Origin: Parageobacillus caldoxylosilyticus NBRC 107762
GTDB taxonomy: Bacteria; Bacillota; Bacilli; Bacillales; Anoxybacillaceae
Direction of reading: 5' to 3'
DNA length: 49,114 nucleotides
NCBI RefSeq assembly: GCF_000632715.1
Contig: NZ_BAWO01000049.1
Location: 1-49,114 of the forward strand
Under the pieces are notes generated by a model. That model was not told the DNA's origin. It searched no databases and worked only from the letters and a program-made list of their open reading frames with translations. Position numbers and translations under genes: made by a program. Shown in pieces: positions 26,338-35,058 of this stretch (positions are counted from its first letter, which is position 1; every line of letters starts with the position of its first letter).

Positions 26338-26360
26338 ATAGCTTCTCCCCTTCTCCTCTT

Positions 26361-27314
26361 TCAAACCGTAGATTTTTTGAACGAGCCGATTACCGGGACA
26401 CCCAACCCCTCTGCTCCTAGTTCAGACATCACTGCTTCCGGGTAGTATTGTTCAATAATCCGCATTCCTAATGCTGCTCGGCGAACTCTTTCGCGACATA
26501 GATCCATATTAATCGATTCCAGATGTCTACCTGATGGATATACATCTGGATGATTGCGTAACCCAAATTTAATGTAAACAGGTGATAAAATACGAATAAT
26601 TTCCGGAATCTCATAATGTCTAATAAAACCGCCAAATCCGTCTGGTACCTCCACATATATATCAATTGGAATGTCAATTACTTGACGAATAGCCGCCAGT
26701 TTAGGCAAAGTCAAAGCGGTAGGAACGTTATACGTATCCGCGCCTAATTCCGCCATCAGCTTAATAGACACCGGGTTGGATGCCATCATTTGAACGGATA
26801 CTTTAACCACAAAATTTTGCGGTAATATTCCTTGCTTTTTCATTTCCTTCGTTAAAAGCAGCAAACCTTCATCAGCAACTAAAGCACCACGCAATCCTAA
26901 ACTTGCTCCTCTTTTTAAATCCTCAATGGCATAAACCAGCTGATCGATTCCTTCGTGTCTAAGCCCCACAACTTTCCCTGAACTTGTAAATGGTTGGGCG
27001 CTAATATCCCATGTACCCCTAGGGCCGACAAAAAGGCTTAACTCCATCCCCCGATTCGCGCAAATCTGGCACATTTCCCTAATCTCATCATCTGTTAACA
27101 GCATAATTCCACTTCCCTGCGATACGCGGTGAATGGTTACTCCCAATCGGTCTGCCTCCTCAAGCGCTGCTTGTAAAGCACGTGGACCTTCTACACTTGG
27201 GATCTCAATACGGTATTGTGCCCCGTCAGGGAAACGTTTTGTAGACGTAGGAAGATCATAGAGATCGCTGCTTGGGTAGCCCAATGATTTAAGAAATTCT
27301 CTCGTTTCTTTCAT
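26361..27314 (-). CDS. TIM-barrel protein resembling peptidase family U32, function unknown
   Basis: A 317-residue soluble protein I cannot assign. The segment VQMMASNPVSIKLMAELGAD followed by TYNVPTALTLPKLAAIRQ is like the U32-type TIM barrel, where a strand with Gln/Met is followed by an ELGA turn. Other marked parts are SVEGPRALQAALEEADRLG, LFVGPRGTWD and YVEVPDGFGGF. It lies inside the sugar-acid operon between the aldolase and the dehydratase small subunit, which it overlaps by a few bases if the latter starts early. The context suggests a carbohydrate-acid enzyme (for example an epimerase or isomerase), not a peptidase, but that is inference. Confidence 0.7.
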   Translation of the reverse strand: MKETREFLKSLGYPSSDLYDLPTSTKRFPDGAQYRIEIPSVEGPRALQAALEEADRLGVTIHRVSQGSGIMLLTDDEIREMCQICANRGMELSLFVGPRGTWDISAQPFTSSGKVVGLRHEGIDQLVYAIEDLKRGASLGLRGALVADEGLLLLTKEMKKQGILPQNFVVKVSVQMMASNPVSIKLMAELGADTYNVPTALTLPKLAAIRQVIDIPIDIYVEVPDGFGGFIRHYEIPEIIRILSPVYIKFGLRNHPDVYPSGRHLESINMDLCRERVRRAALGMRIIEQYYPEAVMSELGAEGLGVPVIGSFKKSTV

Positions 27315-27418
27315 AAATATAATGCATCCTTTCTCTTTTATTAAAATACGATTGATAGGAAATAATCTTAGTGTAGTGATAGAGAGCGGCTAATCGATTA
27401 GCTTCTTCGTTAGTAGTC

Positions 27419-28354
27419 CTATTTGCAACCCTTCGCGTTTAGTTTTTCATTGCTGTAGGAAAATAAATTATTTTGTTTTAGAAATAACTGAACCGCCTTT
27501 TTTAAGTCGTCGTATTCTGCGATAGGTAACCGTGGACTCGTTTGATGGCCTAAAATAAGCTGATGAACTGCTTCCTTAACCGCAATAAATAAAGGTTGGG
27601 AAAGCTCATAAATGGACATAAGCTTGAGGATGGATTCATTTAGAGTTAGCGCTGTTTGATATTGGCCAGCTTTAAAACTCTCAAATAATCGGACAGATAG
27701 TTCCGGCAAGAAAGTAGCAGTACCATTGATTCCGCCAGCTGCCCCCATTTGAAGCGCAGGAAGGAGAAGATCGTCGAAAGCGGCAAAAACAGAGAAATCT
27801 GCTCTTTGCTCCGCAATGCCAATTAATTGTCGAATATGCCCTAATCTTTCCGTCGTATCTTTAACTCCAACTATATTCTCTTGATCCATTGCTAACCTTA
27901 ATATAAGGCTAGGGGATAAATCTTGACCTGTGAGTGAAGGAATATTGTATATAATCAAAGGAATTTTGATACTTTTAGCTACATTTACATAATAGTCATA
28001 TAATTGGCGCTCCGTATATTTCCAATAAAACGGATTTACCACTAGTACACCGTTAGCTCCGATATACTCAGCGTGTTGTGATAAATAAATAGTGTCCTTT
28101 AATGAGGCAGTTCCTGTACCAATTAAAACAGGGACACGCCCATCTACATATCGAACCATTTTTTCGACAAAAAGTTTTCTTTCTTCAACAGTCAAAGAAG
28201 AGAATTCCCCCATGCTTCCCATATAGAGCAATCCATGAACGCCTTTTTTGATTAAATGATCCGCAAGCATATAATTGGCTTCCCAATCGAACTCTCCATC
28301 CTTATTAAATAACGTAACTACAGGTGGGATGATTCCTTTAAACTTATAATCCAT
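27419..28354 (-). CDS. 2-keto-3-deoxy-sugar-acid aldolase, YjhH/YagE type (DapA superfamily)
   Basis: A class I aldolase of 311 residues. The Schiff-base lysine is Lys165 in IVGVKDTTE, and the catalytic tyrosine is Tyr136 in IIYNIPSLTGQDLSP. The segments VVNPFYWKYTERQLYDYY and ATFLPELSVRLFESF closely recall E. coli YjhH/YagE, which cleave 2-keto-3-deoxy-pentonates to pyruvate and glycolaldehyde. It is therefore unlikely to be a lysine-pathway DapA. The ATG at 28354 is chosen because GGAAGG lies 9 bases before it and abuts the earlier ATG. Confidence 0.87.
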   Translation of the reverse strand: MDYKFKGIIPPVVTLFNKDGEFDWEANYMLADHLIKKGVHGLLYMGSMGEFSSLTVEERKLFVEKMVRYVDGRVPVLIGTGTASLKDTIYLSQHAEYIGANGVLVVNPFYWKYTERQLYDYYVNVAKSIKIPLIIYNIPSLTGQDLSPSLILRLAMDQENIVGVKDTTERLGHIRQLIGIAEQRADFSVFAAFDDLLLPALQMGAAGGINGTATFLPELSVRLFESFKAGQYQTALTLNESILKLMSIYELSQPLFIAVKEAVHQLILGHQTSPRLPIAEYDDLKKAVQLFLKQNNLFSYSNEKLNAKGCK

Positions 28355-28522
28355 TGCTTTCATCCTTCCAAAATAAATTTAAAATACCGTCCAGCAGGGA
28401 GCGAAACAAGCTTTTGCTTTTGTTGGCAATAGTTGAGACAGCTATTACGTGATCAGGCTCCAAAGAGTGTTTAATTCCTAAAAAAAGTCCGACCATTAAA
28501 GTTGAAAATACACCTAATTCCA

Positions 28523-29794
28523 TTACGATTCTTCTCCCCTTGATCTTTTCCTAGCATATTCCACCGCCGCTGTATATACTTCTAAAAAAGCAGCTTGATG
28601 ATCCGTAGCGGCTTTTTTTACATCCTCGTATTCTGGTACTTGTCTTATTATTTTTCCATTTTGAATAGCCTGTTTTACACGAATATTTCCATACGGTGTA
28701 GGAACACTTACACTATTTCTTCCTAGAATACTTCTTGTACATATATTTTTTCTGACACCAAGGGTTGTCGTTTCTTTGAAAATAAATTGTTCACATTCCT
28801 CTACACTATTGGACGAAGCCAAAACAGTAAGAAGGACCCCAGGGCGGTTTTTCTTCATAAAAATGGGTGTATAAAACACATCGAGTGCCCCCCTTTGAAA
28901 AAGCCCTTCCATTACATATCCCAACGCCTCCCCCGACATGTCATCTACATGGCACTCTAGAATATGAATGATCTCTTGTTGCAAAGGTAATAAATATTCA
29001 TGTTCTAGCAAAGCATCAGCCATTTCGCCTACTACAACTCGTAAAACATTTGGCTGGTTCGGTAAATCACGTGTTCCTGCACCATACCCAATATACGATA
29101 TGGTCATCGTCGGAATTGGTCCAAATGAAGTCACTTGACTTTTCACAATCCCTGCTCCCGTTGGGGTTGTTAACTCAAACGGCAATTTGCTAGCCTTGAT
29201 TGGTACGTTTCGAAGTATCTCCAACGTCGCAGGAGCTGGAACAGGGTAGGTCCCATGCGCACAATCGATATATCCACTTCCAACCGGAATAGGAGAAGAA
29301 ATGATTTGATCAATTTTAAGCTCTTCTAACGCGACAGCAGTGGCGACAATATCAACAATTGAGTCAATTGCACCTATCTCGTGGAAATGAACTTTTTCAA
29401 CAGGAATATGGTGGATTTTTGCCTCTGCCGTGGCAATAGCATGAAAAATTTGTTGGCTGCGTTTCTTTACTTCCGGATGTAATTCCGAGTGATTGATCAT
29501 ATCGACTATGTAAGAATAATGCCGATGTGAATGCAGGGTTGAATGATTTAACGAGTCATGATGGTGGGAGTAGGCATCATGTTTGTCTCTGTAGTTATCA
29601 TCCAGGATTACATCCAACTTTGTAGCAGAAATCCCCTTTTTTATAACCTTGCTCCATTGTAATTTATATCCTGAAATCGGAAGCTTTTTTAATTCTGTTT
29701 CAATCCGTTCCGGTGATACCCCCGCATCTACTAAAGCGCCAACCATCATATCGCCGCTAATTCCCGAAAAACAATCAAGATAGAGAATCTTCAT
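28523..29794 (-). CDS. larC: Nickel-pincer cofactor biosynthesis protein LarC (nickel insertion)
   Basis: LarC inserts nickel into the pincer nucleotide in a CTP-dependent reaction, the last step of cofactor synthesis. The 423-residue protein starts MKILYLDCFSGISGDMMVGA, a family hallmark, and has VHFHEIGAIDSIVDIV near 138. A His-rich stretch at about 73-100 (HHHD, HSHRHY) is likely to bind nickel. The frame is intact, unlike the Lactobacillus gene, which uses a programmed frameshift. It overlaps larB by 20 bases, with AGGTGGAG before its ATG. Confidence 0.95.
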   Translation of the reverse strand: MKILYLDCFSGISGDMMVGALVDAGVSPERIETELKKLPISGYKLQWSKVIKKGISATKLDVILDDNYRDKHDAYSHHHDSLNHSTLHSHRHYSYIVDMINHSELHPEVKKRSQQIFHAIATAEAKIHHIPVEKVHFHEIGAIDSIVDIVATAVALEELKIDQIISSPIPVGSGYIDCAHGTYPVPAPATLEILRNVPIKASKLPFELTTPTGAGIVKSQVTSFGPIPTMTISYIGYGAGTRDLPNQPNVLRVVVGEMADALLEHEYLLPLQQEIIHILECHVDDMSGEALGYVMEGLFQRGALDVFYTPIFMKKNRPGVLLTVLASSNSVEECEQFIFKETTTLGVRKNICTRSILGRNSVSVPTPYGNIRVKQAIQNGKIIRQVPEYEDVKKAATDHQAAFLEVYTAAVEYARKRSRGEES

Positions 29795-30599
29795 TTTTCT
29801 CCACCTCTTGTTTCATTGCCTTCGCAACGGACTGTTCAATGACAGATAGAATAGTAGCAGCATAATATCCGGCCCCGAAACCGTTATCAATATTAACAAC
29901 TGCAACTCCGCTAGCGCATGAATTTAACATAGTAAGCAAAGCGGAAATCCCTTGGAAATTAGCTCCATATCCCACACTTGTAGGTACAGCAATAACAGGT
30001 TTGGAAACAAGCCCTCCCACTACACTTGCAAGCGCCCCTTCCATACCTGCAACTACGATCACAACGTGTGCCTGTTCAATAACAGAAACTCTATCCAATA
30101 AACGATGAATACCAGCAACACCTACATCGTATACTCTCTTGACTTCGCAACCGAAAAACTCAGCGGTCACAGCAGCTTCTTCAGCAACGGCAAAATCGGA
30201 TGTTCCTGCACTGACAACAGCAATGTATCCTTGTTTTTTTGTTTCCACATAGTCTTTAGAAACCCAATAAAAAACCCTTGCATCATGATGATAATGAAAG
30301 CATTCGAGAGGATAACGATCTTGTAAATTTATTATCAGATAATCTGCCTTTTCCTTATTAATCCGTGTAGCAAGTACTTTTTTGTGGAATTTCATTAATC
30401 TTTCGAAAATACCAAGTAAATGTTCTTTATTTTTCCCCTCTCCAAAAATTATTTCTGGGAAACCCTTCCTTTTTTCGCGGTGAATGTCCAACGTTGCATA
30501 TCCAATATCATCGTATGTGCGCAATGTTTCGTATGCTTCTTCTACAGAGATATTCCCGCCTTTTAATTGCTCAAGTATTTCTCTAAGCGAATCCTTCAT
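29775..30599 (-). CDS. larB: Pyridinium-3,5-biscarboxylic acid mononucleotide synthase LarB
   Basis: LarB carboxylates and hydrolyses nicotinic acid adenine dinucleotide, the first step to the nickel-pincer cofactor. The 274-residue protein has a C-terminal PurE-like domain: AGTSDFAVAEEAAVTAEFFG, VVAGMEGALASVVGGLV and NSCASGVAVVNIDNGFGAG, the last with the conserved Cys used in the family. It overlaps larE by four bases (ATGA) and larC by 20, so the three cofactor genes are translationally coupled. Confidence 0.95.
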   Translation of the reverse strand: MKDSLREILEQLKGGNISVEEAYETLRTYDDIGYATLDIHREKRKGFPEIIFGEGKNKEHLLGIFERLMKFHKKVLATRINKEKADYLIINLQDRYPLECFHYHHDARVFYWVSKDYVETKKQGYIAVVSAGTSDFAVAEEAAVTAEFFGCEVKRVYDVGVAGIHRLLDRVSVIEQAHVVIVVAGMEGALASVVGGLVSKPVIAVPTSVGYGANFQGISALLTMLNSCASGVAVVNIDNGFGAGYYAATILSVIEQSVAKAMKQEVEKNEDSLS

Positions 30600-31423
30600 T
30601 TTACCATTCCTTTTTTCAAAACTTCATTCATACTTCCTGATCTATATCCTCCTAGGTCAAGGGTTACATATAGAAATCCCAGTTCTCTTAATTTATGATG
30701 GATTTCCTGATGATATTGAATGATACGCGGCATCTCTTCAGGAAAAACCTCAATTCTAGCTATTTCTCCATGATGGCGAACACGAACTTGATAAAAACCA
30801 AGCCCCAAAAGAAATTCTTCCGATTTATCAAGTTGATCGATTTTCTCTTTTGTAATTTTCGTTCCGTAAGGGATACGCGATGATAAGCAGGCAAAGGAAG
30901 GCTTATTCCATGTTTCTAGCCCCATTTCCTTTGACAATATTCGGATTTCATCTTTGTAAAACCTTGCTTCTTGGAGAGGACTCCGCACACCAAGCTGTCT
31001 TGCTGCTTTCAGTCCCGGACGGTATTCTCCTAAATCATCCATATTAGAACCGTCAACAATCGTATATACATCTCCATATTTCTTCACCAACTCTTTTAAC
31101 TGTGTGTACAAATGATTCTTACAATGAAAGCAGCGGGTAAAGTCATTTTTGACAAAATCGGCATTTTCTAATTCATTTATTTGAAGCTTCAAGTGTTTGA
31201 CACCTATTTGTTTGGCAAGCTTGGAGGCCAACTGTACTTCCCTAGTCGGAAACGTTTCTGAAACTGCAGTAACCGCCATCACGCGATCACCAAGTACTTG
31301 CTTTGCAATCGCTAACAGGAATGTACTATCTACTCCACCCGAAAAAGCCACCAATACGTTTCCCATATCTCTTAAGAGATGAATAAGATGCTCTTTTTTT
31401 GTCTCCAATAAGTTCTCTTCCAA
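30596..31423 (-). CDS. larE: Pyridinium-3,5-bisthiocarboxylic acid mononucleotide synthase LarE
   Basis: LarE is a PP-loop enzyme that adds sulfur to the LarB product. SGGVDST at about 28-34 binds ATP. Cys179 in KPSFACLSSRIPYG corresponds to the reactive cysteine of the family, and Cys98 and Cys101 in RCFHCK are also present. Three cysteines like this are reported for iron-sulfur LarE forms, in contrast to the single sacrificial Cys of the Lactobacillus enzyme. The start is a TTG with GGAGGGA 7 bases upstream. It is the first of the larE-larB-larC run. Confidence 0.94.
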   Translation of the reverse strand: MEENLLETKKEHLIHLLRDMGNVLVAFSGGVDSTFLLAIAKQVLGDRVMAVTAVSETFPTREVQLASKLAKQIGVKHLKLQINELENADFVKNDFTRCFHCKNHLYTQLKELVKKYGDVYTIVDGSNMDDLGEYRPGLKAARQLGVRSPLQEARFYKDEIRILSKEMGLETWNKPSFACLSSRIPYGTKITKEKIDQLDKSEEFLLGLGFYQVRVRHHGEIARIEVFPEEMPRIIQYHQEIHHKLRELGFLYVTLDLGGYRSGSMNEVLKKGMVK

Positions 31424-31515
31424 ATTTATATCCCTCCGTGGATACAGCTTCGTTTATCAAAAGATGGATACATACTATATTGGTCGCCGCACATATCTTT
31501 AATGAAGTGATAGGA

Positions 31516-31544
31516 TGTTCCCCTCAAAATGGATGAGGGGAACA
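31516..31544 (-). repeat. Stem-loop between the aldehyde dehydrogenase gene and larE
   Basis: TGTTCCCCTCA and TGAGGGGAACA form an 11-bp stem with a 7-base loop just after the aldehyde dehydrogenase stop. No T-run follows, so an mRNA-stabilising or partial attenuating stem is more likely than a full terminator. Confidence 0.6.
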
Positions 31545-31551
31545 CGATGAT

Positions 31552-33018
31552 TTATGCTTTAACCAATACTGTTTTAATAGATGTAAAAAACTCTATTGCT
31601 GCTTGCCCCTGTTCTCTAGAATGAGAACTTGATTGTTTCATTCCACCAAAAGGCGCTTGAAACTCCACTCCGGCTGTTTCAGCATTCACTTTTACTAGTC
31701 CAGCTTCTATTTCATTAATAAACGAGAGAATGTTGCGAATATCTTTTGTATAAATGGAGGCGCTTAACCCGTATTCTGTGTCATTGGCGAGTTCTAACGC
31801 TTCCTCGATGCTATGAACTTTGATCAATGCAAGCACAGGTCCAAATATTTCTTCCCGTGCAATAGTCATGTTTATGTCTACATTTTCAAAAATAGTCGGT
31901 TCTACATAAAAACCATTGGCGAATTCACCTTCTATACATCTTTTGCCGCCGTAAATTAAATCTGCCCCTTCTGCTTTTCCTTTTTCAATATAGGAGAGAA
32001 CGGTATTTAATTGTGCCTCACTTACACATGGACCCATCCATGTTTCGCTGTCCATCCCATTTCCTATTTTTAGTTGCTTTACTTTTGCGAGAAGTTTTTC
32101 TTTAAATGTTTCATATACTTCGCTTTCCACAAAGACACGGCTTGTAGCAGTGCATTTCTGACCCGTTGAACGCAATCCCCCATTTATCGTTCCTTCGACA
32201 GCAAGATCCAAGTCCGCATCTTTAGCGACAATGACAGGATTTTTTCCTCCCATTTCAAGTTGGTATTTCGCGCCGCGTTCAAAAGCTGCTTTTCCCACCA
32301 GTTTTCCTACAGTATTTGAACCTGTAAACGTAACTCCGTTAATATCCGGATGATTCGCGATCCCTTGACCGATTACAGAACCCGGACCGCATATCATATT
32401 GACGACTCCCTTCGGAAAACCGGCTTCATGGAAACACTCTATCACTTTGGCAGCCGTTACAGCAGCTTCGCTTGCAGGTTTTAAAACAACTGTGTTTCCA
32501 TATACAAGAGCAGGCGCCATCTTCCATATAGGAATAGCTACAGGGAAATTCCACGGCGAAATGACACCAACTACTCCGAGCGGAACTCGCGTAGTGAACA
32601 TTAAAGCCTCATTATCACTTGATGGAATAACATCGCCAATTTTTCTAACTCCTTCTCCGGCATAATAACGTAATATATGGACTCCCCTCATTGTTTCTGC
32701 TTTTGCTTCACCAAACGTCTTTCCCATTTCTCTTGTCATCGTTTCCGCAATTTCTTCGAGACGTCTTTCAAGAATATCTGCTGCTCTGTATAAATACTCC
32801 CCTCTCTCTACTCCGGATCGTTTCCGCCATGATTTTTGCGCCCGTTTCGCTGCGGCCACTGCCTCGTTTAAATCTTCTATAGATGAACGTTGAATATATC
32901 CAACAACTTCGTTTTTATTAGCCGGGTTTATGCTTGCTTCCACTTCATTCGTTACTGAACTTACCCATTCTCCATTGATATAGTTGAAATAGGTTTTTAC
33001 TTCTGTTTGCACTGTCAT
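31552..33018 (-). CDS. Alpha-ketoglutarate-semialdehyde dehydrogenase (YcbD type)
   Basis: This enzyme oxidises 2,5-dioxopentanoate to 2-oxoglutarate with NAD(P), the last step of Weimberg-type and glucarate pathways. The 488-residue protein has Asn157 in [18 protein letters not shown], Glu255 in LEMGGKNP and the nucleophile Cys289 in [12 protein letters not shown]. The end, [15 protein letters not shown], and overall sequence strongly resemble B. subtilis YcbD. The ATG at 33018 has AGGAGTG upstream; the longer frame lacks a ribosome binding site. It follows the FAH-family gene. Confidence 0.92.
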   Translation of the reverse strand: MTVQTEVKTYFNYINGEWVSSVTNEVEASINPANKNEVVGYIQRSSIEDLNEAVAAAKRAQKSWRKRSGVERGEYLYRAADILERRLEEIAETMTREMGKTFGEAKAETMRGVHILRYYAGEGVRKIGDVIPSSDNEALMFTTRVPLGVVGVISPWNFPVAIPIWKMAPALVYGNTVVLKPASEAAVTAAKVIECFHEAGFPKGVVNMICGPGSVIGQGIANHPDINGVTFTGSNTVGKLVGKAAFERGAKYQLEMGGKNPVIVAKDADLDLAVEGTINGGLRSTGQKCTATSRVFVESEVYETFKEKLLAKVKQLKIGNGMDSETWMGPCVSEAQLNTVLSYIEKGKAEGADLIYGGKRCIEGEFANGFYVEPTIFENVDINMTIAREEIFGPVLALIKVHSIEEALELANDTEYGLSASIYTKDIRNILSFINEIEAGLVKVNAETAGVEFQAPFGGMKQSSSHSREQGQAAIEFFTSIKTVLVKA

Positions 33019-33105
33019 AACAACTTCACTCCTATTCCCTATTATTTTTGAATATGGAAACCTAAATAACCTTGCTATCTGCAACATAAAGGAAAACTTT
33101 TATAT

Positions 33106-34005
33106 TTACTTTACAACTGTTTTGTGTGCTAATGCTTTTACTGGATTTGAAAGCACACCTATTTCTGGAATTTCAATCTCAATACGATCCTGATCTTGAA
33201 GGGTGAAATGATTTGGCGGAACTATTGATGTACCCGTTAACAATACGGTTCCATCAAATACTTTGTTATCACGAATTAAGAAAGAAACTAATTCATCATA
33301 TCTTCTTTTTAGTTGTCTTGTATTTGCACTTTCCTCTACTACAAGTTGGTTGTTTCGATATATACGGCACGTTATTTGAAGATCATACGGATTTTTTACC
33401 GTTTCAGAAAGTCGGATTGCTGGGCCAATCGAACAGGAATTCTTCCATATTTTAGCCTGTGGTAAATAAAGAGGATTTTCCCCTTCAATATCTCTGCAGC
33501 TCATATCATTACCAATCGTATATCCAACAATTTCCCCTTCTTTGGTTATCACTAAGCCCACTTCAGGTTCGGGAATTTGCCAGTTAGAATCACTCCGCAA
33601 ATAAACCGGTTCATTAGGACCTATAGTACGGGCAGCGGTAGATTTCAAGAATATCTCAGGTCTTGCCGCGTTATATACCTTGTCGTAACATGTTTCACCA
33701 CCATTTGCTTTATCTGTCGTTTCGTAATTTCTTGCTTCACGACTTTTTTCGTACGTTACACCTGAAGCCCAAACCTCAGGCGCAACAATCGGCACAAGCA
33801 GGTTTAATTGAGACAAATCTTTTTGCAAACTCTTTTTTCCGGTAATGAATCCATAAATATAATTTAAAGGGGTCAATCCGGCATTTTTTGCTTCATAAAT
33901 AATATCGATAAAGTCGTTGAATGGAAGAGGGTATATTTGATTATCATCTGTAACAGCAGCTAATACGGCATCTGAATTTTCGTTTAAATATCGAATGATC
34001 CTCAT
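33106..34005 (-). CDS. Fumarylacetoacetate-hydrolase family enzyme, probable 2-keto-3-deoxy-acid dehydratase
   Basis: A 299-residue member of the FAH fold. The metal site motifs IPEPEVGLVI near residue 145 and GNDMSCRDIEGENPLYLPQ near 170 are present. FAH-family enzymes such as the Sulfolobus 2-keto-3-deoxy-arabinonate dehydratase and XylX make alpha-ketoglutarate semialdehyde. The immediate downstream gene encodes the dehydrogenase for that product, so the same role is inferred here. A candidate IclR operator lies 24-46 bases before the ATG, so it probably begins a transcription unit. Confidence 0.86.
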   Translation of the reverse strand: MRIIRYLNENSDAVLAAVTDDNQIYPLPFNDFIDIIYEAKNAGLTPLNYIYGFITGKKSLQKDLSQLNLLVPIVAPEVWASGVTYEKSREARNYETTDKANGGETCYDKVYNAARPEIFLKSTAARTIGPNEPVYLRSDSNWQIPEPEVGLVITKEGEIVGYTIGNDMSCRDIEGENPLYLPQAKIWKNSCSIGPAIRLSETVKNPYDLQITCRIYRNNQLVVEESANTRQLKRRYDELVSFLIRDNKVFDGTVLLTGTSIVPPNHFTLQDQDRIEIEIPEIGVLSNPVKALAHKTVVK

Positions 34006-34028
34006 ACATTCGTCTCCTTTTGTTTTAT

Positions 34029-34051
34029 ATTAAAAAACTCTGTTTTATTAT
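34029..34051. promoter_or_regulatory. Candidate IclR operator before the FAH gene
   Basis: ATTAAAAAAC and GTTTTATTAT flank a 3-base spacer. Eight of ten arm positions pair, and the layout matches the sites at 43011 and 43122. Confidence 0.55.
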
Positions 34052-34079
34052 TTCGACAAAAAAGGGACCTAAATGGTAT

Positions 34080-34856
34080 TTACAGATGTGAACTGCCATG
34101 TTTAGAATACCCCAACTCTTTAGAAATGAGATTAGCGGCATTTTTTAATAGCTGTACTTCTTCCTTAAGTACCAAATCATTGACTTTCGCAGACGGTTGG
34201 GATATGCTCATCGCCGCTATAACATTTCCAGAATGATCCCAAATAGGAACAGCTACACATGTAATACCTGGTTCGTTTTCTTCATTATCAAGCGCATAGC
34301 CATTTTTTCTAACTTTTTCGAGCTCGGCAAGAAATTGTTCTTCACTAGTGATAGTGTTAGCAGTATGACGCTTATAAACATACCCTTTTAAAAACTCTTT
34401 AAGTTCTTTATCATCTTTGAAAGCAATTAATGCTTTTCCTACCGCACTACTGTGAACAGGAACTCTCCTTCCAATCCTCGAATATAAAACTGTCCCCGAG
34501 GTTCCTTCTACCTTGTCAATATAAATTCCTTCTTTCCCATCAAGTATAACAAGATGAACGGTATTACCAGTTTTTACTGATATATCAATTAGGTGCTTCT
34601 TGGAAATTGCCCGAATATCAAGATGGCGAATCACTAAATTTCCTCTCTCAAACAATTTCATTCCCAATCTATACTTACCGTTTTCCGGGTTCTGCTCTAT
34701 ATAATGGTGGTGTTGGAGTGTTTTTAACAGTGAATGTACAGTACTTTTATGAAGTTGCATTTTTTCGCTAATATCCGTAATTTTTAACTCTGTTTCATAT
34801 TCATCAAATAGATCTAAGATACGAAGAGCACGGTCAACAGATTGAATCAATGGCAT
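34080..34856 (-). CDS. IclR-family transcriptional regulator
   Basis: A 258-residue regulator with an N-terminal winged HTH (about 5-70), including ISEKMQLHKSTVHSLLKTL. A C-terminal IclR ligand domain (about 80-250) contains VPVHSSAVGKALIAF and GYALDNEENEPGITCVAVPI. The ATG at 34856 has GAGGGTG 6 bases upstream. Relatives such as KdgR sense 2-keto-3-deoxygluconate, and a similar effector is inferred. The three arm-matched palindromes in the island are its likely targets. An AT-rich tract upstream (34930-34950) may hold its own promoter. Confidence 0.9.
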   Translation of the reverse strand: MPLIQSVDRALRILDLFDEYETELKITDISEKMQLHKSTVHSLLKTLQHHHYIEQNPENGKYRLGMKLFERGNLVIRHLDIRAISKKHLIDISVKTGNTVHLVILDGKEGIYIDKVEGTSGTVLYSRIGRRVPVHSSAVGKALIAFKDDKELKEFLKGYVYKRHTANTITSEEQFLAELEKVRKNGYALDNEENEPGITCVAVPIWDHSGNVIAAMSISQPSAKVNDLVLKEEVQLLKNAANLISKELGYSKHGSSHL

Positions 34857-35058
34857 ATTCTTCACCCTCTTTAACAATAGATATTGGAACTATACCTGTG
34901 TTTTCTAGAACATTTTTAGCAATGAATTACTTTATAATTATAATATATAGAGAGTGAAGAATACTAACTAAAAATTCCTACTATTTTTATTTTTTGCTGT
35001 TTGAGTATCATTGTTCGGCACTTAATAATATCCCTCACCTCCTTAATTACTTACTATT

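Noticed and set aside
27419-28354. 4-hydroxy-tetrahydrodipicolinate synthase (DapA) for lysine synthesis
   Set aside because: It shares the fold, but the sequence resembles YjhH/YagE and the setting is sugar-acid catabolism.
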